From Drosophila persimilis (lineage: Eukaryota > Arthropoda > Insecta > Diptera > Drosophilidae): 64,000 nt of DNA. The position numbers and the translations under genes were made by a program. Shown one piece after another: positions 50,401-62,049 of the stretch. Every line of letters begins with the position of its first letter. Position 1 is the stretch's first letter. Location: the NCBI RefSeq assembly GCF_003286085.1, contig NW_020825289.1:17236001-17300000 (forward strand). The letters are read 5' to 3'. The notes below the pieces were generated by a model. That model was not told where the DNA came from. It saw nothing but the letters and a program-made list of their open reading frames with translations, and did not search any database.

Positions 50401-51615
50401 GACGCACCAGTAGGTGCTGGAGCAGTAGGTTGAAGCTGCTTGTTTTGTTTATTTTGTGGCTGAGCTGTCAGACATTCAGCATGTGCAAATTCATGCCCCA
50501 CAATAAACGAATCAGCTACGTGGCCACAAGGATCCTTCCAGCTCCTTCGAATCTGAGGCTCAGTCTGAGTCGAGTCTATTGTTTCGCAGAGAGGATGTCA
50601 GTGACAGCAATGGCAATGGCAACGGCAACGGCAACGGCAAGCTGCAGATGCAGTAAATCCACTTTTAAGGCTTGTGTAAGGCTCAACCAAAGAAGAAACG
50701 CAAGAAAGACAAAAGTCAGCGAAAGATTTGCGGCAATGGGATGGAAATGGGAATGGAATGAGGTTTGGGGATTGGGGCTGAGGAATGAGGACTGTGGCAG
50801 CTCCCCTAGCTGCTGCTGCCAGTTGCAGTTGAATATTTTACGCACTGATTAAAGCAAACGAAACTTTGCCATTTGCATTCCCTTCCATTCGCTGCGAAGA
50901 GAGTTTTCCTTGCGCGTGCATATTAAATGAGATTTTTATCTGGTTTTTCCCCGCTGCTGATGCTGCATTTTCTTGTAAGTTGTTTACTTTGTCGGCGAAA
51001 ACTTTGGCAGTGTTAATGTGCTCCAGCAGCCTGCGAGAAGGAGAGTGGCGTTGCGGGAAAAGGCTTCATAAATATCGGAGGCTAATGAGCAGCAGTCGTC
51101 GCTGCAGGATGTCTAGACAAGGCTTAGGGCAAGCGGGACAATAAGCTGCAATCTCCGGCTCAAATAAAAATCCCATAAAAATCACTCATACGCATCCCTA
51201 CCCCGCTAACCTAATTTGATGCGAGCGTCTTTCAGGCGACACCAACAAAAACGACCTACGATAGATGTCCTGGCAGTGGGTAAGGACTGTCTCTAGCACT
51301 GTCTCCTCTTATCGACCAACGGCAAAAACGGCCAATAAAATGGGCTAAATTATGAGAGAAAGAGATACCGCACTCGCATAGAAATTGACCAAATGGCAAT
51401 GGCCTAGAGACCAAAGTTCTTAGCTGCCGGCATTTTGTTAAATTAAATCAGAGCTGCTGGCAAAAAAAACCCTCTCTACGCTGTGCGTAGTCCCTCTGAA
51501 ATGAGGGACATAATCATGAAAAAGTCGGCCATAACAACAGCAACAACATACACAGATAGCCATAAAAGCGACGCCCAGAAGTCTGCAGCAGTTTTTGTGT
51601 GTATGTGTGCTTCCA
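47491..51615. other. dpr intron 1, third part
   Basis: No supported exon is seen. A (GGCAAY)n repeat lies at 50607-50640. The minus-strand frame 47777-48139 was examined and rejected. Confidence 0.5.
50607..50640. repeat. (GGCAAY)n tandem repeat
   Basis: Five or six hexamer copies, GGCAAT passing to GGCAAC. Confidence 0.85.
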
Positions 51616-51872
51616 CCCGGTACTCGAGGGGCACAAGGGTATACTGTGTCCTTACAAAAGTTTGTAGCATGAAAAAAAAGTGTTTCCGACACATTGACGT
51701 ACGATCTGCCGAATGACCAAAAATCCCTGCGATCGGATAATTACTGCAGCGAAAATAATTCAAATCTTTCTTTATAAGAGGGTCTGTTTTTTTTAGATAC
51801 GAGTATATCTCCAGAATAGCGGGTATCCTATAGTCGGAATACAAACGAGAGCTAGTACTTGTTTGTTTTCTG
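51616..51872 (+). mobile_element. near-complete short DINE-1-like element
   Basis: The left part keeps CACAAGGGTATACTGTGTCC, ACAAAAGTTTGTAGC and GTGTTTCCGACACATTGACG. The right part is AGCGGGTATCCTATAGTCGG, then AATAC and ACTTGTTTGTTTTC. Both ends and the order agree with the DINE-1 family. About 255 bp and non-coding. It is less decayed at its right end than the relics at 36.3 and 47.4 kb. Confidence 0.7.
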
Positions 51873-53156
51873 CATGGCCCACTGCCTTAACTTTTGCCCT
51901 CGCACACATTCTCATTTTCAGTCACAGTTACAGTCACATCTATATCTATATCTATAGATACATGAGAGTGTGGTAGGCGAAGGGGTAGGGGATACCTACG
52001 AGTACGAGTATTGTTTCCTCGTTTCTAGTTTCACTTTGGGGGAAAGTTCAATGCCTGCCACACAATACAATTTGGTATTGGCCCTCGACGAGCCACCGCC
52101 CCACCAGTTTTTGCACATTTCCCCGCACTTCTGATTGTCATTTTTGCATTTCTGCTTTGAAGTCAGGCGGAAAATTTTCAAGGCAGCGTCGCACTTTGCC
52201 AAACTTAAAGGAAATTCAAACAAAGCAGAGCGAGAGGACAAATAGAAAGCTTGCCAAGATAAAATCAATGCCAGAACTTGTTTATTGTTCAGTCAGCAAG
52301 ACACTTTACTTTGTGCTCTGTCGAGTTGGTTTCTCTGCTGCAAAAACACCCAAAACTATGTCAGTGGTGGCATATCTTTAAGTGGTTCATCTATGCTCCA
52401 CTCCTCAGTGCTGATTGCTTTGAGCCAAATCTTTGGATTCAATCAGCACGCAATTAGCTTGATTCCGTGTAACAGAGCTCAGAATCAGTCACGACTGACC
52501 AGCCTTGCCCTAACTGTGTGGGAGTGTATCTGTGTGTATCGGCATATCAGCGGGTAATTAATCAACACTACGCACAGAATCGGCAGAGGGCCACTCGATA
52601 AGTTGTAGGATCCTAATACAAGGGTTCGTTTTCCGCTCTGACTGTTTCTGTCTCGCATATGCATAGTATCTCTAGCAACTCTCGTTACTCATACGCCTTG
52701 TTCTCCATTCGCATTCCCGCATTCTCATTGGCATTCGCGGCCATAATTTATGGGTTGGCAGGACGTCTAGGCCATAAATTAATTGTCGCGCCTAAGTGCG
52801 CACAGTGTCTGAGAGGGCTCACATCGACAGAACGGAGGCAAACTTAATAGAAAATTGCCAGCGCAGGACTCTTGCTTCGTTCTGCTGTTACAGCTCCTGT
52901 ATATAGAGAGGGAGAGAAAGGGAGAGAGAGCGGGAAAGAGAAAGGGGGAGAGAGCGAGAGAGAGAGAGAGAGATGGGGGAAGTGAAATATGGCCACAGGC
53001 CAAATGCTGGCGAATGGCCTGCAATATGCCAATGATAATTGCTCGAACATTACACATACGCGCCGTGTGGTCGGTGCTTTACAGTTTCATCTGCGCCATT
53101 AAGTGTAATCAATTTTTCGAAAAGAAAAAGCGAGCGGTAGAGACAGAAAAAGACTT
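51873..53156. other. dpr intron 1, stretch with GA-rich tract
   Basis: No exon is seen. The main feature is a long purine tract at 52905-52973. Confidence 0.55.
52905..52973. repeat. (GA)n/(GGGA)n purine tract
   Basis: About 70 bases of almost pure purine with many GAGAG units: potential GAGA-factor sites and a triplex-forming sequence. It produces a false frame on the plus strand. Confidence 0.85.
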
Positions 53157-53696
53157 TTATTTGTGGCTTAACCAATATAGGATTGCATTTACAAACAATA
53201 AAGCAGCTGAAATTGTTTTCACAATTGCAGCAGAATCATCGGGAGGACGAGAGCGAGGTCCAATCGATTTCGATGATGAAGCACGCCCAACGTGTGGGAT
53301 GCCAACAGCTAGAAAAGAAGATTCTGTTTTCCGATTAATGTCTGTATTTAAGTAAAGCACACTTTGTGTGGCCCGCACAGAGGACCTTCTGGTGCTGCTG
53401 AGGCTTCTGCTGAGTTCAGCTGAATTGACGCCCCGATGTGGGAACTTGCCAACGTCAGCAGCTGTGCCACTAGACAATGATTGTGTGTGTGTGCTTGTGG
53501 CTTGTGCTGGTGGCAGTGTCAACACACTCGAACCTCCAGCATGTGGTACGCTCAAGGAGCTATAGATATACGAGCACCGCATCTCCTTACTGATATCACC
53601 TCTGCGGGTGGCAGCCCTTTCTCTCACCTCTGATTGTGCACGAGCGTGAGCGTAGCTTAAACCGATTTCAGATAATTTCTGAGTTTTACTTTCCAT
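53157..53696 (-). CDS. possible single-exon gene for a tail-anchored membrane protein
   Basis: The minus strand is open for 179 codons from an ATG at 53694-53696. The N-terminal two thirds is polar, Ser/Arg/Ala rich and without cysteine pairing or known motif. The last 24 residues (AAIVKTISAALLFVNAILYW, then LSHK) form a single hydrophobic segment at the extreme C terminus, the arrangement of a tail-anchored protein. It lies within dpr intron 1 on the opposite strand. Codon use is not strongly biased, the ATG has C at -3, I see no TATA box or AATAAA, and the plus strand is open over part of it, so chance remains possible. No homologue is recognised. Confidence 0.38.
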   Translation of the reverse strand: MESKTQKLSEIGLSYAHARAQSEVRERAATRRGDISKEMRCSYIYSSLSVPHAGGSSVLTLPPAQATSTHTQSLSSGTAADVGKFPHRGVNSAELSRSLSSTRRSSVRATQSVLYLNTDINRKTESSFLAVGIPHVGRASSSKSIGPRSRPPDDSAAIVKTISAALLFVNAILYWLSHK

Positions 53697-56600
53697 CTGT
53701 GAACGATCTCGTCGAACCGTTTACGAGACGCATCCGTCACTTGTAGCATTTATCTGATTTCATTTCCGATTTTGGTTCATTTTTTTTGTCGATTTTTATT
53801 CGGGATTTTTCCAGCTGCGTGACATGTGAGGCGCATGCAAATGTAAGCGGTGGGCGGTTTTGAAATGAGGGAGTTCATCTTTGCAACATTTTCATGGGTT
53901 TTTATGCTCATGGCAATGCGACATCGCTGAGGCGTTGTCTAGCGACAGCTTCTGGGATGTCAAGATTCGCAGCTTAAGGCATTTGATTGCCCAAGTTGTC
54001 GCCTCATTGTGAGTCATGGCAGCCTAGTTTTAATAGTTTCGCCCGATTTGTATGCGTATTTGTATTTAAGCATTCATGGAGGGCACATTACAGCCAGACT
54101 CCAACAGAAAAAAATAATCATAAATTCCAAATGTTCCACTAATAATGCCAACTGAGTGATGGAGCAGGGCAGGGCAGCGCAAGGCAGACATCGTTGCCCA
54201 TAAAAATGGCGACGCTCGAAAAGAAACGTTCCCCCAACCCAGACCATAGAGAAGGGAAGTTTGCTTTGTGGCTTACTCAACTGACATAAAAAACCCCCAA
54301 AAAAAAGGACACAAGTGTAAGCCAAATCAGCTTTTTCCCATTTGGCTCCAGTTCTGACTACGTTGAGCATATTCAAATATAACTTTGCTGATTGCACAGA
54401 TGTGGGAATGGATGGCAAAAACTATGGAAAACACCGATCTCACGGCTTGGATTCATTCAAGAGTTGATTGTTTAAGGCTGCTTATTATGGGAGATATATG
54501 TTTGGCGGTATTATGGCGATATAGTCACGTGCATTTGCTAATTTGGGATTTGCTTAAAATTATCATGTCGAATTTTGATTTAGATTGAATTTTCCCTTGC
54601 ATGAAGAGCACGCAACGTTGCGAGAGCAATTCGCTATACAAATATTTATAGCTGGTTGCCACTAAACGACCCGCTTAACGCCAAAACGGAAACACTTTCG
54701 AGCAAAATCGATAGTTCAGCATATATTTAAGGAAGCTCAAGCTGGCTCTGGCTCCATCACTCTCTTTCTCTGCAGCCCTCCCCTCCACTGTCGTCTAGAC
54801 AGTTTTGTGCCAAGTCAAGCAGGACGAAGGAAGCCCCTGCTGAATGCACCGTCGACTGCCACTTTGCCACTCAATGCCTCAGTGCGATGTCAGTGCAACT
54901 TAACCTTAAGTGCAAGGGATCATGAACAATCCAAAGGGGTTTCGACATTCCACTTGGCTTCAGTAAATATGCTTTGAGTGGAGACTCAATAGAGATTAAC
55001 CAGCGAACAAATATTCACCTTCGACTGCATTTCACGCTCAATTAATATGCCCATCGGCTCAACAGTCAGTCATTCGTTTTTGAGGAAATTTGAGTTGAGG
55101 CCGTTCGACGTGGATTACCTCCATAAATATTCATATGCCCGCCTCCCCAGAACCGCAACATTTTCCACCACATTAGCTAATTTTCGGGTTGAAAAGTCGA
55201 CAAATATTTTTGGTCCTTCGACCGCCGACGAGGCTGCGGCGAGGCGAGGCGGGGCGGCGTTTGCCCATGCATCATGTCGGTTCGCGTTCGCAGGCGTGTT
55301 GAACACTTTTGATTAAGCGGCCGCCCAGAGCCCAGCCCAGCATCTGACGGCATCCAGCTGCTGTTTTGCTGTTCTGCCGTTCTAGTGCTCTGTCGTTATC
55401 AAATGTCACAGTGGGCCCAGGGCAAACAAGCAAACAGGCAAACAGCAAATTGGAGGCATCGACAGGCTGCTGTGGAAGGCATTCTCCGCCAGCCGCATCG
55501 TTAATTTTCACAGCATGAGCAAATTTTCCATGCATAAACTTAAAATTAGCACAAGCTTCCCCCGCACACACAGCACACAAAACAGGACCAGCCCGAGCGG
55601 GAGTCAGCGAGTTTGGGGATACATTTTTGGATCGAAATCTTTGCCGTTTAAGGCATAAATTGCATGCCCGCTGATAAACAATAAATTAAGTTCTGTTTCA
55701 CGCCACCCCGGCTCCCGCTCAGTGAGTTTCCCACGCAATTCCACGCCGCTTATGTGCCACGCACGCATACGTGCAACATTGCTAAGCTAATTTAGCATAG
55801 CCTATTGGGGTATCTGTCCAGGGGTGGTGTTGAGGGCTGTGTAGTCCGGATGGGCGGTAGGGACTAGAGTATCAACGGCTCCGCTGTTAGGATAGTAATG
55901 AATAAGGGTTACGGAAATAATAATGACGAAACTATTGCGACTTGCACGCAACTATTGAAATAATGATATGGCAATACTGAGGGTTTCCTATGATAATTTT
56001 TGGATATACGAAATGAAGTGTTAACTCTAGCCAGCAGTTAATAATTATATCGCAAATGCTGTATAAAAAACACCACACACGAATATTTTTTCGATCAAAC
56101 AAGGTAAGAGCAGCTCCTATTCGTCAGGAGCTGCCAACTTTTTCCCGATGCTCCTCTTACATTATTATCTATGCCGAAATGTTTAGCATATTGCCAGAAG
56201 ACGCAGCGCCGCACGTACGAAAATGTTGCGGGCGCGCATTAAATCTAACTTTGTGTTCAAATTTTTCAAACAAAAAAAGAAAAGTAAATCGCAGAATTTG
56301 TCATGTCTTCAGCACCACCAGTGCCAGTGCCAAAACCATCCACCACACACCACCCTCGCCCCCATTGTGGCCCAACCACCAATGCCGCCTGCTGTGGTGG
56401 CGTCGATTCATGTTTTCACGTTTCTACGCATGTGGAAAAAGTTTGTGTATGTTTTCCAGCTGCCTTTGTGTGCATGTGCGTTGTGCGTGTGTCCCGGGAA
56501 AAGTTTTCACTTCTTTTTGGCGCGTGCGGAAACGGAAATGTGCAACAGCAGTTTTTCTCCTTCGGCAGGCGCTGGCTGGCGGGGGACCGTTTGATTCCTT

Positions 56601-57691
56601 ACTGCCAGTCGGAGCTTAGCTTGGAGTTCGATAAACTGACGGCAGCAGGAACTCGAAACTCGTCTCGTCTCGTATCGCCTCATTCAATTACTCCTATTCC
56701 AGTTGGCTGCATGCGATCTACGTAGCTTTGTTCGTAGCTTTGATGTGAGCAAAGTTATACCCTACTATCAGCCCTGAGCCCCGTCTGCCCCTTTGTATTG
56801 TATTGATGAACTTATTCCGCCCCGTTTCATCTGCTCCTTGGCCGTTATCTTACTTGGCTTTTACTGACTGCTGCAGCCAACTTTTTGGCCCTGCATGGAC
56901 AACTTTTATCGGCCATAAACTTTCCCAAAGGGCGTTGATAGCCGGAAAACCTCTTTGCTGTCATAATTAGCCCTTCGCTGTTGTTCCCGCAGAATAAAAT
57001 ATGTATGACTGTTCATATTAATATGTGAATAACCGATCGGCAAAAGGTGTTCATCTCAGAAAGATCTCGGAACTCTTCCAACAATTTTAGATAGCTGTCC
57101 TTTGTAATAATTCCACACACAGTCCACAAGTGGACTTTAAATTCTTATATTTTAGTGTGCTTTTTCTGGAAGCACGCATTGGTACACAAGACATCTATTT
57201 GCATGGTTAAGCAAAGAAATTGATCTATTTTCAAGTTTTTTCCAGTGAAAACCCAGCACTTAAGTACCAGTCCCGCTTCCATCAAACAAATGCCAAAAGA
57301 AATAAAAACCGAAATATAATTGTTTGTTGAGGATTTTTTGTGCTATATACTCGCACATATGTACATACACATATATGCCACCGCCCCCCACTTATCCCCC
57401 GCTACATCCGTTTGTTGGTTTTCTGTTTTTGTGTGTTTTTTGAGCCGAGATTTTATGCGAATTTTATTACTTTTCAGTTTCAGTTAGGGCTTTGGATGCC
57501 ACCGAAAGTTGTGGCCAGGCCTTTGGCCTTTTGGGGTCGGGGCATTTGAATGCTCCGCTAAAACCAACAATACAATACGTTTTCCCGTACGTATGTGCGA
57601 ATGAAAATGGAAATAAATTTCCATTTGGCACAAGCTTTTATGCCGCAATGTATGCTACATCCCCCACCCTCTCGATCTGCTCTTCTTCCAG
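53697..57691. other. dpr intron 1, last part
   Basis: No supported exon is seen. Overlapping plus-strand frames at 56056-56725 (three frames open together) look like compositional artefacts. The pyrimidine-rich tract before 57691 (CTGCTCTTCTTCCAG) is the acceptor of dpr exon 2. Confidence 0.55.
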
Positions 57692-57858
57692 GCTACAGCG
57701 CTGCGATTGCCCCCACGCCGCCCACGACCACCACCACGACCATCTCGCCCTCGAATCTGCTGCCCTACTTCGACTTTGACGTGCCGCGCAACTTGACCGT
57801 AACCGTCGGCCAAACCGGCTTCCTACACTGCCGCGTGGAGCGGCTGGGTGATAAGGAC
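57692..57858 (+). CDS. dpr1: dpr-family protein, exon 2 (start of first immunoglobulin domain)
   Basis: Flanked by CTTCTTCCAG and by donor GAC|GTAAGT, this exon continues the frame of 30707-30842 and ends in phase 0. It encodes a Thr/Pro-rich linker (PTPPTTTTTTISPSN), then LLPYFDFDVPRNLTVTVGQT and GFLHCRVERLGDKD. The first Ig-domain cysteine sits in FLHC, and an N-glycosylation site in NLT. This is the beginning of the first variable-type Ig domain of Dpr proteins, and the wording fits dpr1 (LPYFDFDVPRNLTV). The second cysteine, the rest of the domain, Ig domain 2 and the membrane anchor are not in the window, so the gene continues past 57858, with the ligase gene at 59.7-62.0 kb probably nested in the next intron. 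Confidence 0.88.
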
Positions 57859-59663
57859 GTAAGTATACTTCAACAAAAAATAACCTAGAACGAAAATCTA
57901 TCGGTAAAATGTAGATTTTGTGATTCCCGCTGCTCTCTCTAAACATGTATTTTTTTTTATATTTTTAAAAAGATTGAAAACAACTTTGATGGATCTTTAT
58001 ACATATATCCAAATCAAGTCAAAACCAATTCCCATTTTTTCCCGATTTAGAATTAAGCAGAGGGAACATATGATACCTAGAAGCAATTCACAATATGTTC
58101 TTTGAGAAAACAATCGATATTTGAATGTTGCGGGGGCCTTAGAGTGACAAATTCCCTGGTGTATTCACCGATATTCTGAATTTCACCATGATGGAAATCT
58201 TAAATTTTTTAAAATTGTCAGTTACTTAATACCAAGCCTCGATCTCTCTTTTGCTCCCAATAACTTTTCCATAGAAAGATAGTGAGATAAAACGGACGAT
58301 GTGGTTTGGAAATAGCTCATATAGTGGTTTTTAGGTGGAAAGGAAATATACGGAGTGCAGGAATAGTATCGTGTCGCGGAAGGTTTGCCGCGACTTACTA
58401 CGAAAGGACTGTTTTATTATTGTTCCAATGATTAGTACGGAGATCCAATTATTATAGTTTAATAATTATAATTCAAAGTACAATTTTTAACTTTTTAATT
58501 CAAAGATTTTTTATCATTTCAATAGAGAGACAAACGCGGAGACCTACGGCAAGCGCATGAGCCAATAATAAAGGAAAGAAAAAGAAAAAAGAGCATATGG
58601 GAACTGAGCCAGATACTGTTAAATGAAAATTCCGCTTGGGATTTGCAGGCACTCAATCATTCGGACCGTGATTGCCTAAGCATTGGGGTCCACAGGCAAA
58701 TGATTGAAGGGCGCTGTGGGTGGTTAACCCTTCAGAACGAGCAGTAACGATGCCAGGGCCTAATATGTCAACATGGTTAGGTGGGCGTCCGGCTCTTCCC
58801 CTGTTTAGCCCGGCTTAACTCCTGGCCAGGCCATCCCATCCAGTCCCAGCCGCCGGCTCACAGTGGTCCAAAGTGGTGACAGTGCGTCCAATCATTCAAA
58901 ATGCAAACACCGAACGGAGGTTCCCTTGACTCCATCCGGCCCTTGAACCAGTGTGCATTAGCAACCAGGACTCGTGCTGTTATTAGATGACGGCAGAGGT
59001 ATAGAGGGGCAGATACGGAGGTGGAAGGAGAGAGGCTTAGACTAAATTACTGGGCGATTTGGAGGCTGCACTCGAGGGGGGAGAAAAATTGCCAAACAAG
59101 ACAGGCGACAACTGAGCAACGTCCTGTGGGTGTTGCCCCGTCACAGGCGTAGGCGTGGTCCTGGCCTTAACGAGTTTCCCCCCATGAACACACATACACA
59201 CACACACCCCGGCTAAAGGAAAATGACTAATTTATGAGCCATCAATCACGTGACTGCCTCTGCCATCAGGCATTTTGTGGCAGCCTCTACCTCATGCCTC
59301 ATGCCTCATGCCTCGTGCTGGTATCAGCTTTAATTTCCTCGCTTTGGGGGGCTGGTGGAGGAAGAGGTGAGACAGGAAGCGGAAGTTGTGCGGCTCGAAG
59401 GAAGCCGGGCAAAGGCAAAGTGCAGGCACCGACACGCACCACGCAACACGCACCACGTACCAAGCACCTTACAGCCACGAACAGAAACCGGAAGAGGAAC
59501 TAGAACAGCAGCATCATCAGCTCCTGACTTAATTGAAGTCTGCTCGTTGGGAAAGTTCATTAAAAGCATTGAAACTACATTAAACAAATGACACGCATAC
59601 ACCGCCTTGCCACTTGCTCCTTTTCAGTGTCCGTCTATCTCCTTGGCTCTTGTCATTGCCCTT
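57859..59663. other. non-coding stretch between dpr exon 2 and the RING-CH gene
   Basis: No exon is seen. A perfect 7 bp hairpin (GTCGCGG / CCGCGAC, 8-base loop) lies at 58373-58394. CATGCCT repeats lie at 59292-59316, and a CA run at 59188-59207. Confidence 0.55.
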
Positions 59664-62049
59664 TTAGTTGCCGGCGCCTTCCGATGGCTGCCCAGGACGA
59701 TGATGCTCTTGGCTGGGCTGCTGCACGGCCTTGCTCTCGCTCTCCCGTGCACTGGCGTCGGCAATCGATTCCACTGTGGCTGCAATGGCGGCCGCCAGCA
59801 TAGCGCTCTCCATACGCTTGCCCCACTGACGGCCGGGACTGCTCTCAATCCCATCCTCGCTGGAGGTTGTTGGCACAGGGGTCACTGCCGTGGGCGGCGC
59901 CAGCTCTTGCTGATCGTGATGGGTGATCATGGAGGCGGAGAGCGAGCCGGCGTCCATCGCCTGGTGTCGCAGGCGACTCGGATTCGGAAAGGGTCGCCGG
60001 TTCTCCAGAATCAGCTTGATGTCTCTGGCTGACTGCCACCAGCTGGAGGAAAGAGGAGGATATACGGTCGATATTTATGGAGTCGCTCTTGGGGTTACGG
60101 ATTTCCTTACCGATACCAAGGCGTCACCTGGGACTTGACCAGCATAAAAATATTTGCAAAGTAAACGGTAACCTGTGGAAGACAGGGGCCGATTAGAGGC
60201 TAAGATTAGTACCCGCAAGAATCACTCTCACCGTCATGAACAGAAAGAAGAGCATCCAGGACTTTGTCCAGAGCTTGCTCATGGCCCAGGACTGGTTGTT
60301 CATGGCATAGTACTGGATGCCTACCAGCAGGGTGCCGATGATCCCAAAGGCCACCAAAGTGAGCAGCGAGAACATCTGGCAGTCCTCCTGCAGGGCCCGG
60401 CGGCTCATGGCCCGCGAATACCAAATTCGCAGCGACTGCAGACAGGAGTACCTACATCAAGAGGGAGAATGCATAATCACAATCAACAGCATCAGAGTCG
60501 GAATCAGAGTCCCAGTAAACCACTGACAAAGACAGGGCTTGCAATTAGCAGGAGGGAAAAGGAAAAGCCAACTCAGCGGCAGCTCAGCTGATTAAAACGC
60601 TTTGGAGCTGTGAGCCGAGTGCGTCTTTGATCTCCTGCTGCTGCTGCTCCTTTCACTTACCGCAGCGTCTGCTCCGTGTTGTACTGGAACTGGCAGAGTT
60701 CACATAACGTGCAGTGCGAGGTGCTAATCCAGCGCTCCAGGCATTGCACATGGACATATGTCAGGGAGCCCTTGCACAAACAGGGCGACACCAGTCTGCA
60801 AACAAGTCGGAATGAAAACATCAGCAGTGTGTACGGCAGTTTACTCGTAGAGAGGCAAGAACAGGAAGTGGGCGGACGAGTGTGGGTGGGTGTGGGTGTG
60901 GGGTTGTGTAAACAGCGCCAACAATGAAAAATCAGGGGATTAAAAGACGGCGAACCAGCGAGATAAGCGCCTGCCAAGAGAAAGAGAGACAGAGAAAGAG
61001 AGAGGCAGGAATCGCGAATAAAGGAGCCAAGGGGCAGGAAGGGCTACGTGCAGTGATAATTTTAATAATTAAAATAAATTCACATTTGCTCGTTGGTCGT
61101 TCGCTAAATGCATTAAATGTCATGCAATTAATTTTTTGCACAATTTGCGGCTGCTCAAACGTAATTAAATGGAAGTGGATTTACCCTGGATATGCACAGC
61201 GGAAGCAGGGTATACAAGGTACCCCATTAACTCGATAGATATCGTTTTGACAGATACTCCCCCGTTAACCCATTTGGAGTATACCTACAAAAAAAAAAAA
61301 AACCAACAAATATCCCCCAAATGACAGAGCCCTACAGGGCGAGCCCCTTTATCTCTGTCCTGGCACACGTCATTGATAGATAAATAAATAGATAGGCCTT
61401 TATAACCAAGGGCTACTCACTGTTCGGGATTATCGCCGTTATGACAAATACGACAGACGAGCGAGCCCAGCGAGGACATTGACTCACTGGAGGCAGACAC
61501 TTCGTTGCCGAGGTTGTTGCACTGTGTGGCCTCGTCGACGACGTGACGCAATGTGGCAAAAGGTTCCGCAATCGTGGACATGGGTGTGGCGTAGGCCGAG
61601 CTGGTGGCGGCTGCCAGGGCAGCCTCGGTGCTGGCCAAGAGACGGCCAACGCTCTCATGCGGCACCCGCTGGAACTGGACACGTGGCTTGAAGCCCAGCG
61701 ACATGGAGCAGGCATTTTCCGGCTCCCGTGGCAGCTCAACATCCTTTTGAAAATCTTTTCCGAATTCATTTTCGCCCTCGATTTTTGTATCCTTGTCCGC
61801 AACGCTTGGTTCCATAAGCTCCTGCCTGGCACTGATGCGGCTCCCCACAATGATCATGCCCGGCGGCGTATCATCGGCGCTGCTCGAGGACAGTGCACCC
61901 TCGAGCTCCTGCTCTAGGGTCGTGTCCTGTTTGAGGTCACCAGCAGTAACGGTGGTCTCTACTGTAGAGAGAGGGAACGGATACCTGAAATAGTATCTCA
62001 TCTCAGACAGTGCCCCACGCTCACACTCACCAATCTTCTCGCACTCCAT
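59664..62049 (-). CDS. MARCH-type RING-CH E3 ubiquitin ligase, membrane-bound
   Basis: Six exons on the minus strand: 62031-62049, 61421-61961, 60661-60795, 60232-60451, 60111-60172 and 59664-60042. All introns are GT-AG, 59-625 nt, and all phases agree, giving 451 residues. A C4HC3 RING-CH finger has C176, C179, C192, C194, H202, C205, C218 and C221 (VCRICHNGDNPEQ ... SPCLCKGSLTYVHVQCLERW ... CTLCELC). Two membrane spans follow (about 258-281 and 297-317), the MARCHF2/3-like plan. Such ligases sit in endosomal or plasma membranes and ubiquitinate membrane proteins. The C-terminal tail is Ser/Pro/Ala rich. Intron 1 is 69 nt without a stop, so its retention would add 23 residues. In D. melanogaster the neighbour numbered CG13442 is, as I recall, such a gene; I leave the symbol blank. 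Confidence 0.92.

Noticed and set aside
52369-52392. CATATCTTTAAGTGG, resembling a DINE right end
   Set aside because: Only about nine bases agree and the tail word is missing, so it was not counted as an element.
52855-53355. 166-codon plus-strand frame
   Set aside because: Its first third is translation of the GA tract, and the rest overlaps the better-looking minus-strand frame.
56056-56725. Three overlapping plus-strand frames, up to 187 codons
   Set aside because: All three frames are open at once over the same DNA, with low-complexity and Cys/Trp-rich products, as expected from base composition rather than coding.
59607-60591. Plus-strand frames opposite the last exons of the RING-CH gene
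   Set aside because: They are shadows of the spliced minus-strand exons, which match the known domain and phases.
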